Position numbers and translations under genes: made by a program. DNA of 64,000 nt from Misgurnus anguillicaudatus. Taxonomy: Eukaryota; Chordata; Actinopteri; Cypriniformes; Cobitidae. Under the pieces are notes generated by a model. That model saw only the letters and a program-made list of their open reading frames with translations, was not told where the DNA came from and did not search any database. Below are positions 46,650 through 59,369 of this stretch, piece by piece. The DNA lies in assembly GCF_027580225.2 (NCBI RefSeq), contig NC_073353.2:36925001-36989000 (forward strand). Direction: 5' to 3'. Positions within the stretch are counted from its first letter, which is position 1, and every line of letters starts with the position of its first letter.

Positions 46650-47885
46650 GCTTATTTGCCAAAGTCAAAAGAGTTTCCTACTAAGTCCTTTTGATATTTT
46701 GGGTAATAAAATTGGTTAAGTCTCTCTTTCAATGTAAGTCTATGATATGTGTAAAGCTGCTTAATCATTTATCATGTAAAAACGATAAGGATAACTTAAA
46801 GCAAATTGTACTTATCCTTAACAAGCCGCATGATTTAAGATGGTCTCTTATGTCCATAACAAACAGTAAACGGTGCAGTGTTAGTTAAACAGCTATGTCT
46901 AATACTTAATACTTTGACTCAGGGCTTACACTGTAAATGTTATGCATGATGAATACTTAGTGATTCAAGCATACTATGTAGATGTGAAAACAATAATTAC
47001 GCCAACAATACTTTGTAATTTGGAGCAATAAACCTGCTTTGCCATTTAACAGAAGCTTTTCTACCGATGTGACTTATAGTGGAGGAATTTGCAGTGTTTG
47101 CAACCTCAGGGCTTAAGTACTTTGGTCGAGACGACAATTGTGTTGGCGGTAAGCGAAGATTTTACTTCATCCCTAATACCATTAAACTGAAACCTTTTTT
47201 GTCAGCCACCCAGATCTTTAACTAATTCTCTTTGGACACCCCCAAAGGCAACACCTTAAAACTAATGACCTATAATCTTCATGGATGATTTAACTTTTGG
47301 ACTGTCTCTTCTAGGATTGCGTTCGCCTTTGCTGTCCCAGGGTGCTTTGAATTGACAAATACATTTTGGAGCAGAGACCAGAATGCGACGTGACCGTAAG
47401 AAGCATTACTCAAAGATCTGGCGCTCATAAATCCTTTCTAATAGTACCAGTTTCACTTGGCATTCCTGACTCTTGACCTAGTTCTTCTTATTAACTCGAT
47501 TCACGCAACAACCATGTGTCTCTGCGTATTAAACGGGTGTCAACGTATCCACATGTCAGCACCCTGGACATCAGGGTTAGCCGAGCCTCACGCTCGACCC
47601 CAACATGTGACCATTAACCCCAGCATCACGTAACCTTGCAGTTATTTAAAAGGTCGTGACAGGGAGCCCCTAATGCTGTTTGGCACTCCTGACCCCTCAC
47701 CTTGCAGGACACTTGCACGGTCTTATAATAAACAGTAGGGCTGTGCAGCTGGTTAAATGTGAGACATCTGCTTCTAAAAGCTGGCAACTGGTTTGTTGAT
47801 TGTAGATTTTAAGAGCCTGTTGACATTTATTAACATAGCTGAATGCATTTTTGTAAGCAGGGTTGAGAAATGACTAACTGGCAGT
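46650..47885. other. repeat-poor island in the desert
   Basis: No exon or bounded repeat. The 47080-47720 part is GC-balanced. Possible regulatory island, untested. Confidence 0.4.
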
Positions 47886-47892
47886 AGTAAAG

Positions 47893-49100
47893 CAGGGCTC
47901 AAAATTAACTTTTTTATTTGGTAGCACTGGTGCTCCCAACTTTAAAGAGTTAGGAGCACCAGCAAAAATTTAGGCGCATCCATCCAAAAATTAAAAAGCA
48001 CCACAACTACAATGTAAATGTTAATAGATTTATTTTATTAAAAATAAAACACCACCGCCGGGCTTTACACATCCTATGGCCAGCATTTAAAAGTTGGTCT
48101 TCTATTTTATTTTATTTTATTTTTTGCTGCATAAATTCCTAAATGAATACCCAAATGCTGTTGAAATAGTATAGCAGCAATAATAATTTAACAATTACAG
48201 GTAACATGATTAAGATTACATAGAAAATCTAGCAAACAAGTAAAACACTGATTAATTGTGACATTACAAAAAAGTGACCCTAATATAGAAGGCTAATAAA
48301 TATTGGTATTGATAACTGCATTACCAGGATGCTTTTACTACTAAATAGGCAATGTTTTAAAAAATACAACAAAAACATACCATCAGCATTGTCGTATTCC
48401 ACGTCAACATGGACCACAAGGATGTTTGTCGAATGTCCATTTACCAGCGCATGCGCACATACACCATCAAACACACTTTGACAGACAGGTCGGTGTCTCC
48501 ATCAATAATAAACACATTTGTCATAACACGTCTTGTGTTTTTGGCACTTTCGCCATGTTTAAGCAAGGTACGTCTGGCGCTTAAAATGTTTTGATTCCGC
48601 CATTAACACCGTTTTACAGGATTTACAGTAAACACAGTAAGTTACATTTTCATAGCAGAGACACTCGAAATCTTCAAGCCACTCTCTCTAAAAGGTTTAA
48701 CGTCAACTTGTATTTTCCGGTGGTGGAGTTACATTTGAATCCGGATCGTCGTAAAAATACAGTAATAACCTTAGCTGTAATAGGCTCGCTCTCGTCATGC
48801 TTGCGACGCGTTCGTCTTTTCACATGTCCGCGCTTCACGGCAACAAGGAATGATGACTGACGCTCATATTAGCCAATCTGCGGTCTTCATTAAACGCAAG
48901 ATCTTAATGGTAAAATTTGATTGGTTATGTATCGTTGGAGAGAACACTGAACCTGGGGCAGCGCCAGCACGCAGGATCACAATCAACTCGCGTCACAACA
49001 AAATGGGCAGTCGCACAAATGCTCCCAAATATATTTTAAGGTCGCACAGATTAAATTTCGGTCGCATATGCGACCAAAATGGTCGCAATTTCGAGCACTG
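47893..49100. mobile_element. hAT-like element (CAGGGCTCAAAATT...AATTTCGAGCACTG)
   Basis: Terminal repeats CAGGGCTCAAAATTAAC and GGTCGCAATTTCGAGCACTG with flanking taaag on both sides (a full 8-bp duplication is not evident). Subterminal gtgctccc/ggagcacc and tcgcatatgcgacc repeats. Three overlapping short frames (48409-49122) show no transposase motif. Confidence 0.6.
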
Positions 49101-49104
49101 TAAA

Positions 49105-50290
49105 GGTACTTTAAGTTTTTAGTAGCGTGACTTCAAAATAGAAAAACAAGTACATTTTCCGAAACAGTTGTTATGATGTATTGCCATACGCAAAAGTTGC
49201 TGCACAACATTCACTTCCTTTATATTTGGATCAATATTTAGTTATGAATAAATATAAACTTTTTTATCATTAAATTGATCTGCATAGGTGATGCAATTAA
49301 TTTCCGACAACACAATCGTTGGCCATGAAAAGTGTAGTAACTCTTCTAAAACTTTAAATGATTCATTTCTGCATTCTCCAATGCTAGTGAGTAAAAATGC
49401 ATTCACTTTTCATGCTCACATAAAGGTTATTACTCACGCAGACTCTTTATAATGAAGGTTTTCTCCATCTTGATTTGCTTAGATTGTCTTGGCTAATGAA
49501 TGCAGTAACGGCCTATGGAAATAAACACATTGGCCAATACAATATCAAGTGCCCGTTGCTCATAGAGATACAGCAAAGCTTGGCTCTGATGAGAAGCAGA
49601 TTCAGTTTCTGACAGCTCTAAATAATCTCTGGCATCAGGACAAAGAGCAGAAGGGAGTAGTTGAACTTTGTCACTTCAGCACTGGATCTGGCCATTGATG
49701 TTTTGGCATCACTACAGATTTTGGTTGAGGTCTGATGATTGTGGTCTGATATCTTCTCGCATAAACATCTGACATTGTTTGTGACAGTGATCTTCCTCAG
49801 CAGATTCCTCCTAATAAGGAAAGAGTGTATAATTGAATAACTGTGATGTTAACAAGATGTCTCTGTATAGAGTGGGCTTTCCCTTTCTTAGCTTTCAGTT
49901 AAAGTTCATACAATGTTTGAGTTCAGCATGGTGCAGTTTCAAGATTGTGGGTCTAATCCCAGAGAACAAATGTACATGACCTTTGCATGTATATTTTGTT
50001 GCTCAATAGGTAGAGCATTGTGCTAACAATGTAAAGGTCATGGGGTGTACTAAAGGAAACACTCATGGGCCCTTTTTACACATACTGTAATAAAATATTT
50101 GCTGCCTTAAATTTTTTGTTTAATCTACGAAATAATAGTACGTTCAATTGACTTCTGAGTTGATTAAACAAAAAAAGGAAGCAAATAATTTTTTACAGCG
50201 CAAAGATACCAGGAAATGCACTGATAATGTGTCCCGGGATTGTTTGATTTTGGTTTATTCACACTACCATACCCATCTGTTTAATCTGGT
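49105..50290. other. desert sequence with a SINE remnant
   Basis: 49930-50045 holds two broken tRNA-like heads (gtgggtctaatccca; gctcaataggtagagcattg). Otherwise nothing recognised. Confidence 0.45.
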
Positions 50291-50352
50291 AAAGAGATAC
50301 ACTGTAAAAAAAAGAAAAGTTGGATCAAGTTAAAAAATTACTTCAATTGGTA

Positions 50353-50713
50353 TGGAGCCCCTAAGGGGACATGGAGAAAATATTAAATAAAGTTTAGTTT
50401 CGCTTGCGCACGTGAAACTACCACGTTTAGTTTCGCGTGCGCACATGAAACTTTGCACGTGCACGTGATAGCGAAAGTTTCATGTGCGTACGCGAGTTTC
50501 ATGTGCGCACGCAAAACTAAACTTAAAAAAATTGTGCACATGAAGGTTTCGCATGAGCACATGAAAGTTTCACGTGAGTAGCAAAAGTTTCACGTGAGTA
50601 TGCGAAAGTTTAATGTGGGTACGCAAAAGTTTCACGTGAGTACGCGACAGTTTCACTTGAGCACATGAAACTAAACTTTAGATTTTTTTACTCCAATGTC
50701 ACCTTAGGGGCTC
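50353..50713. mobile_element. MITE filled with 21-bp CACGTG/GTAC repeats
   Basis: Ends GAGCCCCTAAGGGGACAT (50355) and ATGTCACCTTAGGGGCTC (to 50713) pair 17 of 18; GGTA flanks both sides. Inside, about ten diverged units of the form GTTTCACGTGAGTACGCGAAA run from 50395 to 50680. Left and right halves lie in opposite orientation around 50515-50535. Confidence 0.7.
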
Positions 50714-50851
50714 GGTAGTAACACCTAGTCTATTAAACTTAAAATTTTCACCTAAAGTGAGACTAAAGTGAAATTATATATATAAAAAAACTGTGTTACC
50801 TTTGTTATTATTGAAGTCATTTTTTTATTTGATCAAATTTTTTACTTTTAC

Positions 50852-51387
50852 TAGGGATGCACCGAAATAAAATTCTTGGCCGAAACTGAAAACCGAAAAA
50901 AGCAAACTGTGGAGATAATTTTGTTTATATGTGCCCTATTAATAACAGAGATTTTATGTTTGCTTGTTTTTTTTAAATGCGTCTCTCTCGTATGTGCACT
51001 ATTAAGGGCACTTAAACGCGCGCGCACACATAGAGAAGGAGGGTGAATGTCAAACACCGCAACAGTCGCTTCACATAACGTTACGTTGTGTTTCATTGCT
51101 TTATTTGCCAAATGTATGTTAATGGATTACAGTATGAGACCCATTAGCGCGACTCTCTCTAAAGTTTACACATCAAGACATGCTTAATCTTTGCAGACGC
51201 TTGCAAACGGCTCTACCGTGAGTGAAACCTGGTTGAGCATGAAGGGGAGGGGTGAGTGACGACTGATCACCGTGAGTGAAACCCAAGCGCTAGCGCACAG
51301 ATGGGAGGGGCGCGGTTGACATTCATTTTCGGTTGACATTTTCGGCTGGATTGGATTTTCGGCGACCGAAATTTCGGTGCACCCCTA
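50852..51387. mobile_element. hAT-type MITE (TAGGGATGCACCGAAAT)
   Basis: Ends TAGGGATGCACCGAAAT and ATTTCGGTGCACCCCTA are inverse with one mismatch. Flanks cttttac / cttttaac fit an 8-bp duplication with a one-base change. Inserted in foldback copy 1. Confidence 0.8.
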
Positions 51388-51546
51388 CTTTTAACAGTGT
51401 GGGATGAGTGTGACATTGTAATGTCATTGTAATCATTCTGGCGCAATTATTTCATCAGTGTATTAAGTTTGCTTATGATCTGCGTTTTCACTTTTAAGAA
51501 ACCCCGCTCGTGCAGTTTTTTCTTTCTTTTTTTGACTTCAAACTAC

Positions 51547-51742
51547 CCTGTAAAAAGTAAAAAGTTGGATCAACTTAAAAATTACTTCAATTGGTACTAC
51601 CTAATTTATTCAACTTAAAATTTCCACCTAAAGTGAAACTAAAGTATACTAAATTTAAATTGAAAAACAACTGTGTTACCTGTGTTATTAACTGTTTTAA
51701 TTGAAGTATTTTTTTAAGTTGATCCAACTTTTTACAGTGTGG
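51547..51742. mobile_element. foldback (ACTGTAAAAAGT) copy 2, intact
   Basis: ccctgtaaaaagtaaaaagt ... aactttttacagtgtggg. Contains the uninterrupted caattggtactacctaattt, the empty site of the 50353-50713 element. Confidence 0.75.
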
Positions 51743-51847
51743 GACGAGTGTGTGACATGTAATGTAATGTTTTTTTATCAGTGTATTATGTTTGCTATTA
51801 TGCTCCTGTATTTATTTATTTTTTGATATTTGATTTGATTGTAAACT

Positions 51848-52025
51848 GCACTGTAAAAAAGTAAAAAGTTGGATCAACATGAAAATTACTTTAACTGGAA
51901 ACACGTACAAAATGTTTAGGGTTCACTTTAGGTGAAAATTTTAAGTTGCAGAAACTTATATTTTTTAGGTGGTACCAATTGAAGTAATTTTTTAAGCCGA
52001 ACCAACTTTTCAGTTTCTACAGTGT
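51848..52025. mobile_element. foldback (ACTGTAAAAAGT) copy 3
   Basis: cactgtaaaaaagtaaaaag ... aaccaacttttcagtttctacagtg. Internal orientation is opposite to copy 2 (gggttcacttt precedes ttaagttg). Confidence 0.7.
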
Positions 52026-52050
52026 AAGTTTGCGAATGGTTACAGCATTA

Positions 52051-52569
52051 AGGGCTCGTTATAGTCGTGCGTAGGTCCTACGGCGTAGCCGCGACGGCGT
52101 AGGTTCCGCGTCGGTTTTCATTTATACTTTTGAGTCGTCCTTCGGGTCGACGTGCAAACACACGCGCAGACCGCTGGTAGGCAGTAACCACGAGTGTAAC
52201 CACAGTAGCAGCAGAAGAAGTCACAGAAGAAGCTAAGCAAGTTAACCCACAAACGAAGAAGAAACAGCAACTTGTTTTTTATAATTTGAGAAGACCAGCA
52301 ATGATGAAAGTAAATAAACAGCGACTTTTGATGCAGTTTGAGTTAAATCACTCCTCAACTTGGCTCATCTTTGTTTTCACCGTCACAAACGGAAATACCT
52401 ATGACGCAGTTTTTTTACCTGACGGAAGGGGTTCTGGTGGACCAATCACAGCGCTTGCGGTCCGCGTAGATCTGACGCGCTGTTAAAAATTTTGTGAGGT
52501 GCGCGTCAGGCTACGCAGAGCTACGCACAGGCTACGGCGTGGGACCTACGCACGACTATAAATCGTGCT
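52051..52569. mobile_element. probable PIF/Harbinger MITE, TTA duplication
   Basis: TTA flanks at 52048-52050 and 52570-52572; ends AGGGCTCGTTATAGTCGTGC and GCACGACTATAAATCGTGCT, with ctacggcgt repeated in both arms. A 3-bp TTA target fits PIF/Harbinger. Non-coding by inspection. Confidence 0.65.
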
Positions 52570-52699
52570 TTAGTGCGAATAGCGAGGAGCTCCCAGGTTC
52601 TGCTTTACTTCGGTTTGCAGACAAACCCCCCCGGATAAAGTGTTACATGATAACTACAGTATGTCACTCTGACGACACATGCATCATCACTATGACACG

Positions 52700-53500
52700 G
52701 ACTGATCCTGGCAATGTTAGTAGGTCCCCATCCCGGTATCAACCCCAGAATCAATTCCAGTATAACCTCATTCACACAGCACTTTGGTTCCTAAAAATAT
52801 CCATAAAATTGGCAGACAGGCTTCTGTGTCAAACGCGTCCCGTAAATGTTCTGGGATTCCTTCCGGAAACGCGGAAATTCACGTCATGGGAGGGGCTTCT
52901 GCAACTCCGCTCACTTTCTGTAGTCACGTCACTACGAGAGCAAGCTTCTGATTGGTTAATGCGGCGCGTTTTTCCACCAAAGTTTAACATTTTCAACTCA
53001 CTAAACACATGCCGTAGTGGACAAGCGTGTCATCGCAACAATAAAGTTATGGTTCAGCTCTTTAAAATGAGGGATTTACATGCACATTAACATTCACGAG
53101 AAGAAATGTCTGCGAACTGTAATAAAGCAGAAATCAGGGAGCTTGTCACTTTAAAACTCACTCTGAAGCTGAGATTATTCAACACCATACTAGAATGGCA
53201 TGTCACTCGCTCCTTTTTAGTCTTATCATAAACAAAAATGCATGCAAGTGATTAGTGTAGAGAGAAATAATGGATCAAAGCAAACTGCAGACGCTGCGGA
53301 GAAAAAAAACTACCAAGTGCAAAACTTTAAACACGTCACGTGTCTTTGCGGGATCTTTACTGCATCTGTGTGAATGCATGCACAGATTCCGGAAAATCAT
53401 TGGGAGTGTGAATGAACCAAACATCAAACCCTGGATATATTAATAATTTCCCAGATAAATCACAGATGCATTTTCTGTGCTTTTTCCGTAATGTCTGTAA
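52700..53500 (+). mobile_element. dispersed DNA element, plus copy (see 14480-15035)
   Basis: Shares cctcattcacacagca, aaaattggcaga, cttctgtgtcaa and cccgtaaatgttctgggat with the inverse of 14890-15025. The 198-codon open frame at 52494-53090 runs across this and the preceding MITE, and is not a gene. Confidence 0.6.
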
Positions 53501-53504
53501 AGTG

Positions 53505-54830
53505 TGAAAAAGGCTTTTGTGTTATACATCTTATAAAAAAGATGTATAGCTTGAGGTTGCTTTGGAATTAAGCATCTGCCAAATGCATAAATAAAATTGT
53601 AAACATCTGCACTGTAAATCACTTTGGATTAAAGTGTCTACCAAAAGTTTGCATGTAAGTAAAATACCAGAAGTATATGACAAGTGTTTTATATAAAAAA
53701 CCCAAAATTAGATGAATGTTTGCTTGTGTTAAATATATCATTTATGCAAATATACACAGCTCTATTATCTTTTAATTTAAACGGTGCAGATTGTTTTTCA
53801 CTTCAAGCACTGCCTCATGAGTAGTTTTAATGTGTTGTGATGCTCAGCAGTTTTCTGTTAAAAGGGCATTATGAATGAATGTTTCAGCTTGAGGGACTCG
53901 ATGGGAAACAGGCCATAACATGGTTAGATGCGTCACAGGGAAAAGTGCTGAGTCTCTCGTTTTCTCTTTAAAGTGTGAAGGATCAGAGTCATTCTGACTG
54001 CAAAATGAGTCAGCAAACCATTAAAGTTGACCGCAATGTCTCCCTGTCACATCTTATGTGTGATTTTCATTTATTTTTTGCAAACGCAGGCTTTGAAAAC
54101 CGGGATATGTCTTTCAAGGATCAGGGATCATGGGTTCAATTTTTTGTTTATTGGCATACCAAAAGCACAGATGAACAAAATTGTTATAACCAGACTGATT
54201 TAATGAAGTGGCTTGTCCGGCACAATTTTCTTTCCTATGTTGATGTATTTCCTTGTGAAATAGGAATATGGATTGTAAAAAGGGCCTTGATACTATTTTG
54301 TTTTGGGTTTTTTTTCCTATAGTGAATGTCAAATGATACTGTATGCTACCTGCTAGTATTGTCAAAAGTACCGGGTCTTCGTTACCAAGACAGTAGTAAA
54401 ATTTGGGAAATTTTCTTAGAAGACGCGACAAGCGCTAATGCAAGGTCTCAAAACTCCACAAAATCATATATAAAGATGTGCAGAAATGCTTCAGATTTAA
54501 GGCAGGATCACAGAGAGAACAAGCGAAGTGTCATGATGAAAGGAGGAAACACATTAAAGGCTGACAGCTGAATTAATTGAAGTTCAAGCAGGTGAGCATC
54601 ACTTTTGCTTGCGTTTGCATTATGACTGTTATAGCATATTTTAATTTTAATGTTGGGTTGAAATAAACCCCCATTTGTGAACTTGTGGCTAGTACAGTTT
54701 AATCATTTAAAAAAGTTAATTAGACAAACCACTAACAATTAAGTGACATGCCCATAGTTGTGCCCATACAAAAAAATATCTGGCCAAAATTATGTTTTAA
54801 ATATATGCTATATACATTATGTAAAAAGTA
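53505..54830. other. desert sequence; SINE tail at left
   Basis: 53570-53660 resembles the cgctttggataaaagcgtct tail of fish SINEs. 53780-54640 looks unique; no exon supported. Confidence 0.4.
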
Positions 54831-54942
54831 AAGCTTAATAATTTTTTTTTTGTAATTAGTTTTAACCTTCATATATTAACATACATTTTAAAATAAATTT
54901 CTGGGGCAACAAATTAATTTTAAATTTTACAACCCATACAGC

Positions 54943-54948
54943 AAAAAA

Positions 54949-54988
<40 letters not shown>

Positions 54989-54989
54989 T
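54943..54989 (+). repeat. A-run plus (TA)n microsatellite
   Basis: A run of about 24 A followed by (at)n, within an AT-rich stretch (54830-55260). Confidence 0.85.
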
Positions 54990-55429
54990 TAGCATAACAT
55001 TTATAAGTATGTATAAAATTATAAATATAGTTTGCAGTTAAAATATTTTATGTTTACATGTTTGTAACATGGAAAATTTATCTTCCAATGGGACGTGAAT
55101 ATAAATGCTTTAAAATATATTTATTTTAAAATATATTTTATTTTTAAATATACAAAAAATTGACAAAAATATAATGGTGAAAAAATACATTTTTGTAAAC
55201 ATATTTCAAAATATATTTTAGCAGATATTTGAAAATATATATTTTTTGCCATATGGGTGGTCTTGACCGGTCCTAATATTAGTTTTAATGATGTGAATTT
55301 TGGACTCAACAGCACACTTCTGATTTTTTTCTAAAATCTTTTGTAAAATAAATGATTGTTTAATAAACTGTGTAATATTTGATCCTTTTCTGTCATAATT
55401 TTTATACTAATGTTTTTCTGATCTTATGT

Positions 55430-55760
55430 AACTTAATTCATTTGAGTTAAATCATCTTAAACCATTTAAGGCAATCGGTTTCCTCAAACCATTTGAGTAG
55501 CTATATAGTTATGTGGACTTAATAAGATTCATTAAGTGTACTAAAACCAATTGAGTGGCATGAACTTAAGCAAGCTTAAAATCTTTAAGTTACCTTTACT
55601 CTAAATGATTGGCTAAACCAACACAAATATATTGAGTCATATGCACTTATAAATTAAAGTTTACAGTACTCATATGTATCAGTTTTAAAACTTAAATGGT
55701 TTAAGGCAATCGGTTTCCTCAAACGACTTAAGTTGAGTTAACTTATCGGGTTTTACAGTG
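55430..55760. repeat. foldback-like repeat (GGCAATCGGTTTCCTCAAAC)
   Basis: ggcaatcggtttcctcaaac occurs at 55470 and again, in the same direction, at 55703; the right end is ttatcgggttttacagtgta. A diverged composite of an ACAGTG-ended fish element. Confidence 0.5.
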
Positions 55761-55764
55761 TAGA

Positions 55765-57680
55765 GTCCTCTTAGTCTGAGATGAAGATGAGACAGTAAAA
55801 AAGTGGTTGAGACCAACACAAGACCAAAGGAGACCAAGACTTGGTTGTTTAATTTACTAAACAAAAGTTTGAATATCCCCATGAGTGCAAGATGAGTCAG
55901 TAACGTATTTGGTCTGTTTACATTAATAAAAAGGAAAAGTCATATTATTATTGAATTTAACTTTCGCAGATTTCCTGCTCTAAAGTGTATTATAAAAATG
56001 TGATCAGACAGACAAAGTAAACAAACTCACGCCATTACCCAAGACAGCAGCCAGTCACTGGAATGTTGCATCTAAAATTGCACTAATGGTATTTCATTGA
56101 ATTTTCCTCCCAGCTGAATAATAATGTGAAAAGCATAAGCTTACACACATTTTGTGGAGAATTCAATTATTCAGAGATCATAATCAAGACTTTGTGTGGT
56201 CAAAGTCGATCCAAATATCCCGTTTAATCATCATAGGGGGATGATTGTAAAAGTAGCTTATATTACCTACGCCGGTTTAAATTCTACCCTGACCTTGGAC
56301 CATTTAGTAGCTTTTCACCATCTGCCACAGAAAGAATCCTCACACATTCCCGAACACGTGCCACGGATGCGTCTTTCCTTTGACGCGAAGCCTTTTGTGT
56401 ACCATATTCTCCAAAGGCGCTCCATTTCAATGAACACATCTATATCTCTGATGAGTGAGGTGTGCAGACTAAAGAAAACAAATAAACTCCAGCGAAATGC
56501 AAGAAAAGCGAATGACAGAGATGGTCAAACCTAAGCCAAGGCCTTCATTGTAACCCAAGCGCAGGGTATGTGGGTTCACTCTCCAGGTTCTGGGCAAGCT
56601 GCAAGCTAAAACACGTTGGGATATAATCTCTTCCATTGGCAGGACGGTAAGGGAAGCCGTGAAGATAAACAGACACGTCAGTTACTAAGCTAGCCAAGTG
56701 TGCTTTTTTCCACCTCTATTGCGGTTGGCGACGTCCCCGTATTGGACCTACAGCATGTGAAATGTGAACACCGATACGGACGGCAATCGTGTATCAGATA
56801 AGCCCGTTTGGTTCAGACACGCCGACAGCGGGCGAGAATTTGCCCCCTGCACTTTTTTAGCTGCCTGTGAGTCTAAGGTTTTTGGCACTTCTGAGGATTT
56901 GATTTAAAACTTGATTTGGGAACCAGCCATTCACATCTATAAATCTTGAAGAGGCATATGGGTTCCCTATTCTCTATTCACAAAAAGAAATGTGTTTGAA
57001 AACATTGTGACTGATACTTTTGAATAGCCACTAACAGATGTTTGTTGCAGTCCGACACTGTACAAACTTTGTGAAAATTTTGTCACATTTTTATTCTGAG
57101 CATTTACGGCCGGCATGTCAAACAGCCAATACAGGCGATTGCTTGGGGCCCCAAGACAAGACGAGGGCCCTCCAAGCATAATTTTTTTTGTCAATACACA
57201 AACCGCATAGACTCAATCAACAAACAACATGCGTCGCATGCGCAGGGACCTTATTGATAAACATAGGGATCACAAAAACTGTGAAAATTTAATAACAGGA
57301 GAAACTCTACACACAAAAATCGACATTAAAATGACAATAAATAGAAAACATCAGAACAATTTAAGACGGAAAACATTACAAAATAAAAATAGAGTTTATG
57401 CAATTATGCTTTATGCATAACTTTAATGACGCGCTTGAGGAGGCGTGCCAAATACGTCTCATTGCGCATGCTTAAAAAATGAAACATTTGGGATTATGGG
57501 AAATGTAGTATCATATAACAACATAATGTTCACATTACACTTTCAATAAAGATATAGAACAAGACTTATTTTAGTGAGGTTGCAGTGCTAGGCTAAGACA
57601 AACATCAAAACGATACCTTTCGGGAGTTTAAGAGAAAAAAGAGAAAAGCAGAGTAAGAAAAGCAATCTCAAAGTAAAATG
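55765..57680. other. largest repeat-poor island of the right flank
   Basis: Mostly unique-looking. 57120-57190 resembles part of the hAT element at 45354 (gggccccaag, gagggccct). No exon recognised. Candidate regulatory island, untested. Confidence 0.4.
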
Positions 57681-57685
57681 GCTGG

Positions 57686-57775
57686 TTATTTTTGACCCAT
57701 AATGGGTAAATATTGGACAGAACACACCACTCGATAAAATGACCCCATGCTGGGTCAAAAATAACTCATTTTTGA
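57686..57775. repeat. small foldback (TTTGACCCATAATGGGTAAA)
   Basis: tatttttgacccataatggg and gctgggtcaaaaataac are imperfect inverses; a short member of the AACCCAGCA group. Confidence 0.65.
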
Positions 57776-58106
57776 GAGAGTATATTCTACTTTAAATGGT
57801 TTAATGCATATGCTAATTTAAAATCAAAAGAAAAAGTCCATCACCCTTAATAAATTAACCCCCATGATAAAAATACTTTTTATACTATATCTACTTATTA
57901 TACTATATCATTTACTATAGTAAACTGTGGTTACATTCCTAGATACTAAACAAATTACTATAGTAAGGTTCAAAAACAGTATACAGAATACTGTATCACC
58001 CTATAGTAATAATTCTGTATTAATATTCATGATACTGCAGATTTAGTTGTTGCACTATAAAAACATTGCTTAATATGTTGCACTTAATAAAAACTTCTTC
58101 ACTTAA

Positions 58107-58150
58107 AGGGATAGTTCACCCAAAAATGAAAATTGTAACCAAACCGTTTA
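58107..58150 (+). mobile_element. left-end fragment of the GTTCACC foldback
   Basis: TTAA (58103-58106), AGGGATAGTTCACCCAAAAA, then broken after about 40 bp. Confidence 0.6.
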
Positions 58151-58154
58151 TGGA

Positions 58155-58500
58155 CTGCAAAAAATTATTTTCAAGAAAAAAAATTCTTAGTAATTTTGTC
58201 TTGTTTTCAGTAAAAAATCTAAAAAATTCTTAAATTAAGATGCTTTTTCTTGATAAGTAAACCGACCCAAGAGTCTAGTTTTTAGACCAAAAATATTACA
58301 TTTAAGTGATTTTGTGCATAAAACAAGCCAAAAAATCTGCCAATGGGGTAAGCAAAAAAATCTTGAACATTTTTCTTAAACACTAAATTCAAGAAAAAAT
58401 GTGCTTACCCCATTGGCAAATTTTTTTGCTTGTTTTATGCACAAAATCACTTAAATTTTATATTTTTGGTCTAAAAACTAGACTTATTTTGCCGGCCCTG
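58155..58500. mobile_element. foldback element with about 83-bp arms
   Basis: gtctagtttttagaccaaaa ... gccaatggggtaagc (58273-58353) pairs with gcttaccccattggc ... ggtctaaaaactagac (58401-58482) around a short loop. Confidence 0.7.
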
Positions 58501-59369
58501 TCAGTATTATATGTCAAACAGTTACTGTATATTGAGTGTTAATATGTTGCCCTGCTAATGCTGCTCTGACATGCAAAGGGATATTTTTCAGATATCATCT
58601 GTCATCCAGGACCAAGGCTGCTTCAGGCTTGGGTTTCCAGGTGTTGACGCGGAGATGCTACACTGACAAATCAATGGTACAATATCACAATCACACAATG
58701 AATGCATGGAACATAAATCCTTTTGTGTCTAAGGTGATTGCTGAGATGAGGTGCTGATTTACATCCATATTATCTTAGTATTCGGTTACGCTTTAAACCC
58801 AAGCACCTCAGATGTACACCTGGCTGATCCTCCAGTCTGAGTAAATGCTGAAGTTGTATTTCGGAGCATTTTAGAGTGATAAATATCAGTGTAGTCTCAA
58901 GGGGCGTGCACACCAGAACTTTTAAATGCGGCTGAAAACGGCTTGAGGACGCCGAATGCCAGCTGTTTTTTTCAGCTGAGTGCCAGCTTTCTTCAGCTGA
59001 GCGCTTTGGTAGCTCTGATACTTCAGCTGTGAGCCAGTTGGTTGTAGTGTTAATGTCCCGCCCCTCCTTCAATGTGATTGGACGGGCGTGTGAGAACTGA
59101 CATTGACGAGCGTAGCTTTTCAACCAAAGTTGAATATTTTTCAACTCTCAGTGCTGAGTGCGGAAAAAACGCTGATCGATGGTTTTCAGCGCGGAGAAAA
59201 ACGCTAACTGCTGGCTTTTTTGAAAAACACACGCCAGCCGCAGGCGTAAAAGCTTTGGTGTGCACGCCCCCGTTAAAATAAAGGTGCTGTAAAGTGTTCT
59301 TTACTGAAATGTAATAAAAACGTTTTAAAAAAATCTGTCATTCAAAAGTCATTTTTTTCCATTTTTAAA

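Larger units (their letters stand above)
50299..51397. mobile_element. foldback (ACTGTAAAAAAAAG...ACAGTG) copy 1 with two inserts
   Basis: Shares aagttggatcaa-gtt, attacttcaattggta and cacctaaagtgagact with copies at 51547-51742 and 51848-52025. It is broken by the elements at 50353-50713 and 50852-51387. Confidence 0.7.

Noticed and set aside
48409..49122. Three successive short frames as a small gene
   Set aside because: They overlap in different frames within a hAT-like element and show no transposase or other domain.
50395..50680. CRISPR-like array
   Set aside because: Units are contiguous, diverged and near-palindromic with no spacers, inside a transposon of a vertebrate genome.
52494..53090. 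198-codon open frame on the plus strand, the longest in the window
   Set aside because: It starts inside the TTA-flanked MITE and runs into another dispersed element. No domain, no splice or codon signal, and the second element has a relative at 14.5 kb without this frame.
54830..55260. AT-rich block as a replication origin or matrix attachment site
   Set aside because: Only base composition supports this; no specific motif was seen.
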